A DNA stretch of 64,000 nucleotides from contig OY759271.1 of assembly GCA_963662155.1 (NCBI GenBank), forward strand, positions 16,480,584 to 16,544,583, read 5' to 3'. Below, piece by piece: positions 1-11,199 of this stretch. Numbering within the stretch: position 1 is the stretch's first letter; each line of letters opens with the position of its first letter. The stretch comes from Lamellibrachia columna. Its lineage: Eukaryota; Annelida; Polychaeta; Sabellida; Siboglinidae. A model generated the notes under the pieces. It searched no databases, was not told the DNA's origin, and was given only the letters and a program-made list of their open reading frames with translations. A program made the translations under genes and the position numbers.

Positions 1-203
1 AATAATCAGAAGGAATGTATGTTGTATGGCTTTAAATAATCAGAAGGAATGTATGTTGTATGGCATTAAATAAACAGAAAGATTGTATGTTGTATGGCAT
101 TAAATAATCAGAAAGAATGTATGTTGTATGGCATTAAATAAACAGAAGGAATGTATGTTGTATGGCATTAAATAAACAGAAGGAATGTATGTTGTATGGC
201 AAC
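1..203. repeat. 34-bp minisatellite, about 6 units
   Basis: The unit starts AATAATCAGAAGGAATGTAT and recurs every 34 bp (positions 1, 35, 69, 103, 137, 171) with a few substitutions (aat/aaa, ctt/cat). The array is cut by the left window edge, so its true length is unknown. No coding signal. Confidence 0.9.
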
Positions 204-456
204 ATACATATAGTAATAACTTGCTACATTGTTCTAATACACATCTAAAGTTAGCAGAAATCTGTTGGGCCATTCCACGGTTACTCAGGTTATGCTTTTA
301 CCAGGATTTTTTTCTTTTAAGTTGCCGTAGTTTTTTTAATTTACATTGTAGTGTTTTTCTTTGCTAACAATAACATACTAGTTAAATGATCAAAGTATTT
401 AAAATCCAAAGGTTAGGTCGGGGTGGGGTGGTCACATGTTTGTGGGTGACCTTGTG

Positions 457-1573
457 GCGAAATGGCCCCACCTGTTTGTAATTAAATTTGTGTATTGGTG
501 GTGGAATGTCTGTATTCTTTGCATTACATGTTCATGACGACTTCTTGATGTATATATGTTATCGTCATGCCTGTAGGAATGTGGGCTCTGAGAAACTTGC
601 CGGACGGGGCTGTACATGTGTTCAGTTCCTGTCTGGTTTGCTTTGAGGAGCTCACATTCCTGTTAATGTGCTTCCCAAAGTGGCTGCGTGATAAGCAGTC
701 CACTTTGCAATAAAACGTCATTCATTTGGCCCTTTTCAATCTCTACTACATCTGACTTGTGTTGGTTATTGCATAAATGGATTTATGCAACTTACAGCTG
801 CATAACAGACTTTATGAGATAACCAAGGCAAGTCTTGCCCTGGGTGTCCGAGACTACACCGGAACTATTTGGCCAAATAATTTGTATTACTCCACGATAT
901 TCAGCCAATCACGGCTTAACGGAAACCAGTTCAAACCAGAGCCAGCAGCTGGAATCTTTCACTCCTGTTCCAGTCTCTGCATCGCGAAGTTGTGTCTAGA
1001 AAATTTGTCTCTCGAAATCCGCCCTCCTCCCCACCTTCCTTCCTTATTTTCAACACTTAGTGTAAAATGCGATTGTACATCGTTGATGAAATAGGAAGTT
1101 GGAAGATGTCGAAACCGCTTTCCCCACTTTTCGCTTTATACTAGATGAACACAGGGGTTTATCCCCTAGTAGTTGGTGTTCATGGGGTTTTCTGCGCAGA
1201 CAGGCTTCCTGTTTCTTCATCGGTATTCTTGGCTTATGTTTATATAGGTTAGCGAAATGGCCCCACCTGTTTGTAATTAAATTTGTGTATTGGTGGTGGA
1301 ATGTCTGTATTCTTTGCATTACATGTTCATGACGACTTCTTGATGTATATATGTTATCGTCATGCCTGTAGGAATGTGGGCTCTGAGAAACTTGCCGGAC
1401 GGGGCTGTACATGTGTTCAGTTCCTGTCTGGTTTGCTTTGAGGAGCTCACATTCCTGTTAATGTGCTTCCCAAAGTGGCTGCGTGATAAGCAGTCCACTT
1501 TGCAATAAAACGTCATTCATTTGGCCCTTTTCAATCTCTACTACATCTGACTTGTGTTGGTTATTGCATAAAT
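457..1573. repeat. 322-bp identical direct repeats flanking a 473-bp spacer
   Basis: Positions 457-778 and 1252-1573 look identical by eye over 322 bp, 795 bp apart. Each copy contains an AATAAA-type signal near its end. The layout resembles a tiny LTR (TRIM-like) element or a Penelope-type tandem arrangement. However, the repeat does not begin TG or end CA, I see no convincing primer-binding site or purine tract, and there is no clear target duplication. A plain tandem duplication is possible. A (TA)n tract at about 1571-1595 follows the second copy. The spacer holds no recognisable gene. Confidence 0.6.
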
Positions 1574-1916
1574 ATATATATATATATATATATGGAAGGA
1601 TTTCCATAAAATGCATAAATGAGAAACAAATATTTATTGGAAAATACACTTAAATTCTTTGTAATTTTGTAATTAAATCAGTCAGCACACCAGAAAAATC
1701 TTAAATCAAGTTCAAAATATAAAAACTATACTGCATGCAATTATTTCATAATTAAATTAATTATTTACATACATAGAGTATGAATTAATTATTTAATCAA
1801 CAACAGTGAATCAATGAACAATAACAGGAATTATAACCTGATTTTGTTTTTTAAAAAGTCACTGTTCAAAATCTAACAGTAGCAGATTTTTGTAATGTAA
1901 AAATGAGTGAACCCAC

Positions 1917-3932
1917 CTGATCTTGCCAAGTTCCTGCTCATAGGTTGTCCTGACATGAGAAAGCTCCTGTTCCAACGAGTCAACAGCATTGAGCAAGGAT
2001 GTCGCGTCAAACCTGCCTTCTGGTGGCTGCTGGCTCTGCAGCACGACTGACAGACGATTGTTTAACTCGTGCAATTCCTTCTTCTCGGACATCGCCATTT
2101 GGTTGACCATTCCACCATTAACCATTCCACCATTGGCTATCCCACCATTGACCATTCCACCGTTGACGATGCGATTGGATGGCTCGCCAGACGAGTTGGA
2201 AAACCGATAGACCGTCGTCTGTTCCTCTGGTCGTTGATACTGCTGGAAAGCCAACTGGGATGGATGGTGCAGAGCACCAACAGGAGCGGATCGACGCAAC
2301 ATCGTTGTGTTCTCCTCAAACGCGTTCGGTTGGTGATACATGTCTGCAGTAGGCAGATCGTCAAGGGGCCGTTCCTCGAGGAACTGGTTGATGTCAGCAA
2401 ACTCAGTAAAGTCCGGCTCAGACGGTGGCGGTTGGACGCGTGAGCCAGTCAGTGGGTAAGTATGCTCGAGGTGATTTGCAAAAGCTTCAAACCGTCGTCT
2501 GGATGTTTCCTTCTCCAGCTGCTGTTGATGTATGAGCTGCTGTTGTTGTTCCTCACTCAGCTGCAGTTGTTGCTCGTTTGATTCAGCTGATGCAGGTGCA
2601 GAGGATGGCTGTGGTTCAAAGTTCGGAGATGGACGATAGTTCCGCTGTGAGCTGACCTTACCGAGATACTCAGCAACAGCACAGTTCGATTCTCGGTGGC
2701 CCTTCGGCTGTTTCGAGCTGTAGGTGCTTCCTTGCGACGGTGCTGAGTAATTATGTTGCCGAGTTCTAGGTGGCGCTCTGGTTGAGTCAGCGTACTCGTA
2801 CCCGGTCGAGGATGTTTGGATTAGTAGTCCAGAGAGATTGCTGGCAGACAATGGACGGCGTTGTTTGGTGGTACGTTGGGGTATGTCGGAATATGCAAAC
2901 TTTGGTCTGTTGGACAGTAGCGGCTGAACTGCAGCTGTCTGGCCAGGGTAGTTGCTGTAGGATGTATGATACTGCCTTGCTGAAGGTGCTTGTTCAGAGA
3001 TGGAGTGTCTGAATTCGTTTGGCAAGGGTTGTTGAAAGTCCACTAATCGGCCAATGTAGTTGTTAGCAGACTGTGGTCGTTGCTGTCTGACTAGTGCCTC
3101 AGACACAGCACGTCTGCATTCTGTTGGTGGAGGTTGTTGTAAGTGTGATGATGATTGAGCAAGATAATTGGTAACAGATTGTGGCTGATACTGCCTCGCT
3201 GCAGGCTGTAACGACTCAGATGGAAGGTACTTGTATTCAGTGGTGCTCGGTGGTTGCTGCAAGGGCGGAGTCTCTGCAAGGTAGCTGTTGATTGAAGGTG
3301 CAGGGTACTGCCTGCCTGGCAGAGTTGGCTCAGAATAAGTGTACTTGTACTCAGATGTTGTGGGTGGATGCAGAGGTGGTGTCTCCCCAGGGTAATTGCT
3401 AAATGGAGATGCAGGTTCGGGTGCTGCCAAAGTCTGCAGTGCAGTATGGTCCAAATACTGGGCTACCTCAGCAAAACGTTTCACGTCATTATCCCTCCAT
3501 CGATCTTCTCGGGCCTGCGCGCAGTCTTCTACATCAAAGTTTCTGTCCCTTGATTGGGTATTACCTAGCAGGGGCCTTTCACTACCTATGAAAGGAGTCG
3601 ATAGCAAATCTGCTGAGTTGCTCTCGTCTGGCAGGGCCCCAAGGTATTGCCTGTAGTCGGTCTCCTCAACCCAAGGAGGAGGAAAGTCACTCCCAATGTG
3701 GTACAGTGGGCAACTTCTGTCACTTTCAGTGCTGGAGAAACTTGGTTCGCAGTTATGCTTTACTGTGCTTCTTGACCTTGAGAGGATCTTTCGTAGGTCA
3801 TATGGATGAACACCATCACTGTCAGATTGTCTAGGAGTGACCTGTGCTGGGATATTAGATGGTATGCCGTCTCTCAGCTTGAACTTGAAGTAAGAGTTCT
3901 CTTTCTCGTATGGCCGTCCTCCATGAGTGACC
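1917..3932 (-). CDS. Large internal exon of an unrecognised Gln/Pro/Tyr-rich coiled-coil protein
   Basis: The minus strand is open for about 672 codons between a good acceptor (TACTGTAG then GGTCAC at 3932) and a good donor (ATCAG then GTGGGT at 1917). The reading continues across both junctions without support, so this is an internal exon whose partner exons are not seen. The N-terminal part is mixed charge (YEKENSYFKFKLRDG). Next come about six degenerate repeats of roughly 37 residues with RQYxPxSxNYxG and TEYxY motifs, then a Q-run region. A short NGGMV repeat follows, and a coiled-coil-like end (SLLNAVDSLEQELSHVRTTY). A helical motif, RFAEVAQYLDHT, recurs as RFEAFANHLEHT. Coding is supported by the long frame, splice signals and conserved internal repeats. 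I do not recognise the family. A cytoskeletal or scaffold role would be a guess. Confidence 0.75.
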
Positions 3933-3961
3933 CTACAGTAACAAACATACAGTTTGTTCAT

Positions 3962-4420
3962 ATGTATTGTTATTTTACACTGAAGTTTTTAAAACCCAAG
4001 GCCAACATACATTTTGTTCACATGTAATATTACGCCACAATGATGTCTCACTTAGCTAACAAACGTTTCATTTTCAAGTTTAAGACACAGTGCCAAGTTC
4101 CAACATGAAGAAGGCTCAAAAAGTTTGCAAGTAACTCTTTGTGTAGAATCATCATGGAATATTATTGAGGCAGTTACTTGCAATAATTTACTAGCTTATG
4201 ATTGGTTCTGCCATATAATAAACATTAATGTTGTGATGTGATCTTGAAATGTCTTACAAAGACAGGGGGATGGTAGCTCATCAGCTATAGTACCAGACTG
4301 TCAATCCATTCTACCGAAAATATCCCAAACACGGGATTCATGTGTAAACTCAACTCTGTCGGGGACTCACAAAGATGGTGATCTCTATTTGTAAAACTAG
4401 AACTAAACAACTCCTGTGCA
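3962..4420. other. Presumed intron or intergenic DNA, no gene seen
   Basis: This lies upstream (minus sense) of the 1917-3932 exon and probably belongs to its preceding intron. No open exon with convincing splice sites was found. At 4262-4370 a stretch vaguely resembles a tRNA-derived SINE head but lacks a clear B box. Confidence 0.4.
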
Positions 4421-4429
4421 AGCCCTGAA

Positions 4430-4800
4430 CAAGGGTTGTTTGGAGTCTATATCACAACACAAGACAGACTGATGCATCTCAAGTTGCTGAGTCTGGCGTA
4501 CAGAAGGAGAAGAGGAGGCAAGGTCTAAGAGTATCGGATAATACACTGCATTGATCAACAAGATCAACAAAGTTGAAATCTTCACAATTAGCAGAAAAAC
4601 ACAGAGGATCATAATGAGAAATTATACAAGAAGTCTAGCAGGCTTGACACCAGAAAGTTTGTCCTCTCACAGCGTGTCTTCTATGACTGGAACAATTTAA
4701 CCTTCCACAGTCAGCAGTGCTAGTGGAAGCAGAAAACATACTCGCCTTCAAAAACGACATCTGCAGGATGGACAGATTTAAATTCTAAAAAGCATTCAAG
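4430..4800 (+). mobile_element. CR1-type LINE, 3' end of reverse transcriptase ORF (decayed)
   Basis: Plus-strand translation with frameshifts gives DRLMHLKLLSLAYRRRRGG, then a stretch resembling the KILHGI..VDK segment, then TPESLSSHSVSSMT and an alternative-frame SQRV..DWNNL-type ending. These are the usual C-terminal blocks of CR1-like non-LTR retrotransposon ORF2. Several stops make it a fossil. Confidence 0.6.
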
Positions 4801-4879
4801 CTAACATTTACAAATAATGAACATTTATCATTTGCAAGGCTATTACTAGGATTAGTCAGCTTATCATATATACTTACAC

Positions 4880-5065
4880 TTATATGTAATGGGCATTTGT
4901 AAGGCTAATGATAAGCCTTTTATAATTCGCCCATATCTTGACCCAGTTTTTATTTATTCTATTTTTATAAATGTTAGTAGAGGGTGCAGATATAATATTG
5001 TCGGGCAATGAATTCCATACATCCACCACTCTTTGACTGAAAAATTGGCATCTGCATAGCTTCAT
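4880..5065 (-). mobile_element. CR1-type LINE, C-terminal ORF2 fragment
   Basis: The minus strand reads CRCQFFSQRVVDVWNSLPDN, then SAPSTNIYKNRINKNW. This is the terminal FSQRVV-x-WNSLP block followed by SFKNRLDK typical of CR1/L2-like LINE proteins. It ends in a natural stop. The insert is opposite in direction to the neighbouring fragment at 4430-4800, so it is a separate insertion. Confidence 0.75.
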
Positions 5066-5209
5066 ACATTATTGTTTGTTTAATTTTTTACTGTGGCCTA
5101 TGATGTTATTTAGATTAATGTTAAAATATACTCCAATCCTTATTGACTTATAGTTATAATTTTTAAATGATATTAATTATGTTTGTTTAAAATCGCCTGG
5201 ACCAATTCT

Positions 5210-6240
5210 GGTCCAATCAAGAAATTCTGTATAATTTTGAAGCACCATTAAAAACAGGAACCGGAATTCTTAAACTATTAATAGACGAAGAAGAAGATCT
5301 GATCATTGAGGAGTCACAAGAATCCTGTGATCAGAACCATCTTAAGGTATCTTATGGTAAGGTAAAATGTTAGTATAGATCGAGCTAACAGAGCTATATA
5401 ATCCATATATATGTATTGAATTGAATCAACATAATCAATGTACATTTTCAATAAATTGTAAACATACATAGTTATAAGCCTATAACTATACCACTAAAGT
5501 GGTACAATGAAAATATAATTAATTACAAGCCACCGCCTCGCAACAACAAACAGTGAAGAACAATGGAGGGTACTACGAAGCTAAAAAGGGGCGCCCGACA
5601 AAAAGACTTATTTAGACTCGAGGATGCAGGGGACAAGTTATAACAAATTCACAAAGTCGAAAGTCACAAAGTCGGGTGGGTATCTACCCCGAGAGTACCT
5701 TAATCGGGTAAAAGCGTCACAGTCCCAGCTTGCTGTCACGGTCACACGATATCAGACGGTTTCAAAGAGTCGCGGTTCGGTGTCAGGACGGGTCTGTAAG
5801 GTAAGTTTGTGTTGTCATGGGAGGATAGTCGCATAGCACAGAGGGGACAGTGTTTACCGTAACCAAGACACAACTCGGTGCGCCCATTGTGCGACTCTAT
5901 CGTGCCACCTATCGGTCACTTCCGCAAACATTATGATGAACTCTCCGCTAGAGGGTGGTTCGTGTATGGGGAGCCGAACTAGCAGTAGTGGATCCGAACT
6001 TTAGATTTATTTGGATTGTTTTCACATTAGTAATTGTAATAAATGGTAGCTTTATTCTAAATTCGAAGTGCAATAAGTTGGAAGTTTAATAATAATAGGT
6101 TGGACGTTTGGCATATTACTCTCAATGTTTCATCCCCGAATTTGCCACAATCAATGATCGAACCATGCACTTCGTGACCTGACGAAGAAATCTACCAAGT
6201 GGTCTTTAACCAGATTTAACAAGATTTGCAATCCAAGCCA
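5210..6240. other. Unassigned stretch upstream of the decayed LINE
   Basis: No supported gene. A short reading beginning at 5564 (MEGTTKLKRGARQKDLFRLE) stops soon after and could be a scrap of a retroelement gag start, but nothing confirms this. No copy of the LTR at 8545-8760 is visible here, so a 5' end of the downstream Gypsy element was not found. Confidence 0.3.
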
Positions 6241-6272
6241 AAGGCCCAGATGGCAAGTGGACAAGGAAGCCA

Positions 6273-7150
6273 TTGGCTTATCGAGAGTCCAACAATGTTC
6301 ATCTACTTATAACCCGCCCTCCTGAGATATGTGTCTTGGGAGACAATTCATATTCCATATTATCAGGGGTCCGCCAAGGATGTCTGCTGTCACCATTCCT
6401 GTTCCTGCTGGCAGTTGACTGGATTGTGGCATCAACAATAGAAGGTTGCCAGCGGGGAATCCAGTGGACACTCTCCAAACAGCTGGAGGATATTGACTTT
6501 GCAGAAGACGTCGCACTACTTTCACACCTTCATGACAACAGACAGGACAAGGTGACATCACTGTATGAGTCTGCTACAAAATTGGGTCAGAAGATCAACA
6601 AAAAGAAAACCAGGACTATGAGAGCAAATCACGTGAACAAGAATAGCATCCAGTTGAGGGGTGATGATATAGAAGACGTGGAGCAGTTCACATACCTGGG
6701 AAGTGTTGTGAGCAGAGACGGTCGCACAGACCGAGACGTCAAAAGCAGGATAGGGAAAGCCACAGCAGCGTTTAAGACCCTGAGACACATTTGGACGTCA
6801 CAGGTCATCTCCGTCAAGAGTCAAGACCAAATTTCGGATTTTTAACACCAACGTAAAGTCAAATGCCTTAACACACAAAGTGCAGACCTTCATTAACAGA
6901 TGCTTGAGGGCCATCCTTCACATCAAATGGCAGGACAAAATAAAAAACAAAGAACTCTAGAACAGGACAAGCAGAAGCCCAGATCAAGAGAAGACATTGG
7001 GATTGGCTGGGCCACACCCTGCGAAAATCAGCGTCCAGCGTGGTACGCCAGGCTCTAAAATGGACCCACAAGGGAAACGGAAGAGAGGAAGACCCCGCTC
7101 CACCTGGGGAAGGTCTGTGGACACTGAAGGGCGGACATTGAGACACTCCT
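6273..7150 (+). mobile_element. Non-LTR retrotransposon reverse transcriptase, 3' half (decayed)
   Basis: The frame from 6273 gives LSGVRQGCLLSPFLFLLAVD (RT motif B region), then EDIDFAEDVALLSH in place of the usual F-A-D-D active-site block (second Asp lost to E/D change). KINKKKTRTM and EQFTYLGSVVSRDGRTDRDV follow. After a frameshift near 6830 the tail reads HKVQTFINRCLRAILHIKWQDKI, and in another frame PQGKRKRGRPRSTWGRSVDTE; these are the standard C-terminal blocks of this LINE group. The 5' half is missing. The altered YADD-like motif and frameshifts show it is dead. It abuts a Gypsy integrase at about 7150. Confidence 0.85.
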
Positions 7151-8360
7151 GTGGTCAGACCGTTTCAGTCAGGCGAATATCTGTTGGTGATGATTGACGG
7201 ATTATCACGATATCCTGTCGTTGAAGTGATACACTCTACAAGCGCCGACAGCGTCATACCTGCGTTCGACAAAGTGATTTCCATGCTGGAAATTCCTGAG
7301 AAACTTAAAACTGATAACGGACCCCTGTTCAACACTCAATAATTCCACACCTTCGCGAAACACATGGGATTCAAACACCAGTGGATTACTCCGTTGTGGC
7401 GAATGGTGAAGCGGAACGCTTCATGCGAAACTTGGGGAAAGTGATGAAAGCAGCATTGATCGAAGGCAAATCGCGGAGACAGGAGTTGTACAAGTTCCTC
7501 CGAAACTACAGGGCATCTCCTCATTCATCGACTGATATTGCACCTGTCACAGTCATGTGGGGAGCGGTGGTCTAATGGTTAGAGCACCCGCCTGTCGATC
7601 GAGAGGACGGTGGTTCGATTCCACCTCCGCCGTTTCGAAGCTTGGGCAATTTCGTTCACCCCACTTTGCCCGTGTCTTTAGGAAGAGACACTAAAAGCCG
7701 TTGGTCCAAACTCGTGCGTTAGCTCAAGATTGGGCTGTTTGGAGTATAACTACTTGAGACTTGAGAGCTCTCTTCAACCGCGAGATGAGAATCAAACTGC
7801 CGAACACGATCATACAAACACAGAAATCCCCATTGAACACAAAGCTGACAACGAACGACAAACACGCTAAAGACAAAATGAAATCGTTTGTGGATAAGAA
7901 ACGACATGCCATCACACGTCACACGTCACACGCTTCCAGGAAACACTGTGTTAGCACGACAACACAGGACAGACAAACTAACATCACCATTCGACCATCG
8001 TCTTATACAGTGGTGAACATTAGAGGAACCATGAAAACGATATACGATCGAAACATCACACGAAATGCATCACACTTCAAACCAATTAAACTCGAGCCGG
8101 GTATTGTGGTCACTGACACCGACAATGACGATGTCAATACTCTCCGACAATCACAGATACACCGGCGATTCGAGCGAACGCGCGAGATGTCAGAACTCAC
8201 GCTGAGACAGCCCCCAGCGACGCATCGTATGCTGATCCTGAGGCGGCACGCAGCAACGCATCTCCTGCTGAGAAGACCCCTGAATCCCGGCGATCATCGC
8301 GAACGAGGAAGACTCCCGCACACATCTACATCACATGTTTACGAACTGGCGAAATAGTGT
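7151..8360 (+). pseudogene. Ty3/Gypsy integrase region (decayed, split by a SINE)
   Basis: The reading starts mid-domain with GEYLLVMIDGLSRYPVVEVI (first catalytic Asp), then EKLKTDNGPLFNTQ (second Asp). A stop and frameshift follow, then ANGEAERFMRNLGKVMKAAL, which in family terms holds the catalytic Glu. It ends at TDIAPVTVMWG where a SINE interrupts. After the SINE the frame resumes as RALFNREMRIKLPN, then KRAHAI-like basic text. SSYTVVNIRGTM and NITRNASHFKPIKL, the usual integrase C-terminal blocks, close it. Protease, RT and RNase H are absent; the 5' side is replaced by a LINE at about 7150. Several breaks make it non-functional. Confidence 0.85.
7560..7745 (+). mobile_element. tRNA-derived SINE inserted in the Gypsy integrase
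   Basis: The head (about 7560-7632) has an A-box-like TGGTCTAATGGTTAGAGC and a B box GGTTCGATTCC, then GCCGTTTCGAA and a non-tRNA body. It sits exactly between the two halves of the integrase text. The acceptor stem does not pair well, so this is a SINE and not a tRNA gene. A second family member with the same ATCGAGAGGAC and GCCGTTTCGAA blocks is at 25906. Confidence 0.75.
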
Positions 8361-8531
8361 TAGATATTTAAGAACTGGCTAAATAGCGAACATTAATCAA
8401 TCAATTCTATTTAGACAATAACGTACCGTCATGTGTGACAATCTAGTAATAATATGCAGTCACGTTAGACTATCGAGCTTGGACTTGACATACAATGTCT
8501 GTACTATATTATACTAAATACAGTATAAACA

Positions 8532-8760
8532 ATTTAGGGAGGAATGTAGTGTTCTTACACGCATCACCTAGAAGGCGCCAGCGTATGCTCCTGGCTTACA
8601 ATAATTATGTACACCCCAAAAGTAACTATATATAGCGTAGCGCTAGGCCCCACAGCTATAGACAGAGACGCCACATCAATGTATAGAATCGTAGATCTAT
8701 ATGCATTAAACGTGTATTGGTGAGCATCGTATTGATCACTTAGCTATCACTCACGTAACA
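8532..8760 (+). mobile_element. Gypsy polypurine tract and 3' LTR
   Basis: A purine-rich AGGGAGGAA (8536-8544) directly precedes TGTAGTGTTC at 8545; the proposed LTR runs to ACGTAACA at 8760, giving TG...CA ends and about 216 bp. The LTR contains a TATATATAGC box (about 8627) typical of an LTR promoter. It lies downstream of the integrase text at the expected distance. No matching 5' LTR is in the window. Confidence 0.7.
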
Positions 8761-9300
8761 TACAAGCACACAACACAACAGATAGTTTTGAATATATAAG
8801 AAACGATTTCATAAACAGGACCCACATTTTACGTTGACAATTTATTGTCTGCGCATAGTTAGGCAAAGGTTTCCAACTTACGTGCTAGCTGTAGATAATT
8901 CACATTTAATTGTAGTACAATAATCGTTATTTGTTTAAATAAATATAACATCGAATGTGGCCTCCCACACCAAATTACTTTATTGGAAAATAATGTAGCA
9001 GTCAACACAAAACAGCAAATATGTGACAACTTATTTGGACAGACTCATACACAAACGTTTGGCAGGGTACGAGCTTTAAATGCATCACGTGCAGTGGAGT
9101 CGTTCACGAATTTCAACCCGTCTTCCTGCACGCCGTCTGATAGAAATCGGCATGTTGAAGTGTCCTTCTTTGATATAGCTTGCTTGTACTTTGTCCACGA
9201 AAACAATCACCGTGGTGAACCAGCTATGTCATAATTTCAAAATCGACATTTCCAGATTCGATATTTTGAGCCTTGTGAGATTCGCCATGTCATCTATGCG
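8761..9300. other. Spacer between Gypsy LTR and 45-bp array
   Basis: AT-rich at first. The reading beginning at 9191 (MSTKTITVVNQLCHNFKIDI) runs into the 45-bp array, but it has no independent support as a gene start. Confidence 0.3.
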
Positions 9301-9311
9301 AAGCTGGGCTT

Positions 9312-10998
9312 GCTTAGACCTGGAGCCACACCAACCATCCCAACACAGACAGCCGTGCTTAGACCTGCAGCCACACCAGCCATCCCAACACAGACAGCCG
9401 TGCTTAGACCTGCAGCCACACCAGCCATCCCAACACAGACAGCCGTGCTTAGACCTGGAGCCACACCAGCCATACCAACACAGGCAGCCGTGCTTAGACC
9501 TGGAGCCCCACCAGCCATCCCAACACAGACAGCCGTGCTTAGACATGGAGCAACACCGGCCATCCAAACACAGACAGCCGTGCTTAGACCTGGAGCCCCA
9601 CCAGCCATCACAACACAGACAACCGTGTTTAGACCTGCAGCCCCACCAGCCATCCCAACACAGACAGCCGTCTTTAGACCTGCAGCCCCACCAGCCATCC
9701 CAACACAGACAGCCGTGTTTAGACCTGCAGCCACACCAGCCATCCCAACACAGACAGCCGTGCTTAGACCTGGAGCCCCACCAGCCATCCCAACACAGAC
9801 AACCGTGTTTAGACCTGCAGTCCCACCAGCCATCCCAACACAGACAGCCGTGTTTAGACCAGCAGCCACACCAGCCATCCCAACACAGACAGCCGTGCTT
9901 ATACCTGGAGCCCCACCAGCCATCACAACACAGACAACCGTGTTTAGACTTGCAGCCCCACCAGCCATCCCAACACAGACAGCCATGTTTAGACCTGCAG
10001 CCACACCAGCCATCCCAACACAGACAGCCGTGCTTAGACCTGGAGCCCCACCAGCCATCCCAACACAGACAGCCGTGCTTAGACCTGGAGCCCCACCAGC
10101 CATCCCAACACAGACAGCCGTGCTTAGACCTGCAGCCACACCAGCCATCCCAACACAGACAGCCGTGCTTAGACCTGGAGCCAAACCAGCCATCACAACA
10201 CAGATGGCTGATGGCCATCCCAACACAGACAACCGTGTTTAGACCTGCAGCCACACCAGCCATCCCAACACAGACAGCCGTGCTTAGACCTGGAGCCCCA
10301 CCAGCCATCCCAACACAGACAACCGTGCTTAGACCTGGAGCCCCACCAGCCATCCCAACACAGACAGCCGTGCTTAGACCTGCAACCCCACCAGCCATCC
10401 CAACACAGACAGCCGTGTTTAGACCTGCAGCCCTACCAGCCATCCCAACACAGACAGCCGTGTTTAGACCTGCAGCCACACCAGCCATCCCAACACAGAC
10501 AGCCGTGTTTAGACCTGCAGCCCCACCAGCCATCCCAACACAGGCAGCCATGTTTAGACCTGCAGCCACACCAGCCATCCCAACACAGACAGCCGTGCTT
10601 AGACCTGGAGCCCCACCACCCATCCCAACACAGACAGCCATGTTTAGACCTGCAGCCACACCAGCCATCCCAACACAGACAGCCGTGCTTAGACCTGCAG
10701 CCACACCAGCCATCCCAACACAGACAGCCGTGCTTAGACCTGGAGCCCCACCAGCCATCCCAACACAGACAACCGTGCTTAGACCTGGAACCCCACCAGC
10801 CATCCCAACACAGACAGCCGTGCTTAGACCTGCAACCCCACCAGCCATCCCAACACAGACAGCCGTGTTTAGACCTGCAGCCCCACCAGCCATCCCAACA
10901 CAGACAGCCGTGCTTAGACCTGCAGCCACACCAGCCATCCCAACACAGACAGTCGTGCTTAGACCTGGAGCCACACCAGCCATCCCAACACAGACAGA
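9312..10998 (+). repeat. 45-bp minisatellite, about 37 units; possibly translated
   Basis: The unit reads approximately CTTAGACCTGGAGCCACACC, then AGCCATCCCAACACAGACAG and CCGTG. Because 45 is divisible by 3, two plus-strand frames stay open; a third has TAG in each unit. One open frame repeats CLDLEPHQPSQHRQP; the other repeats LRPGATPAIPTQTAV. Most recurrent differences between units fall at synonymous sites of the first frame. At about 10200-10225 a damaged unit (CAGATGGCTGATGGCC) shifts the frame. The array ends at CTTTACAG/GTAGTC, a possible splice donor at 11012. Most likely a VNTR; a coding exon is possible. Confidence 0.9.
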
Positions 10999-11199
10999 GA
11001 CCCTTTCTTTACAGGTAGTCGTCTACATAATATAGGTTTCATACTTGACGCGGGAGATTTGGGCATAATGGGAGACGAGATATTGTATACAAAGTAGTCT
11101 CAGTTGGGTTATTCACGACATTATTGGGTCCATGTTCCATGATCGAGTCCCAGTCTTAGTTAGGTTGTAAATAAACTAAACCACGACCACGGGATGCTT

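Noticed and set aside
4262..4370. tRNA-like or SINE head
   Set aside because: Only weak resemblance; no clear B box and no second copy.
7560..7640. tRNA gene candidate (also 25906-25980)
   Set aside because: Good A and B boxes, but acceptor and anticodon stems do not pair and a SINE body follows; two related copies exist.
9229..10983. Long minus-strand open reading through the 45-bp array (Gly/Ala/Val-rich or Cys/Trp-rich)
   Set aside because: It is a shadow of the repeat: units of 45 bp without stops stay open on the minus strand, and substitutions are not silent in it as they are in the plus frame.
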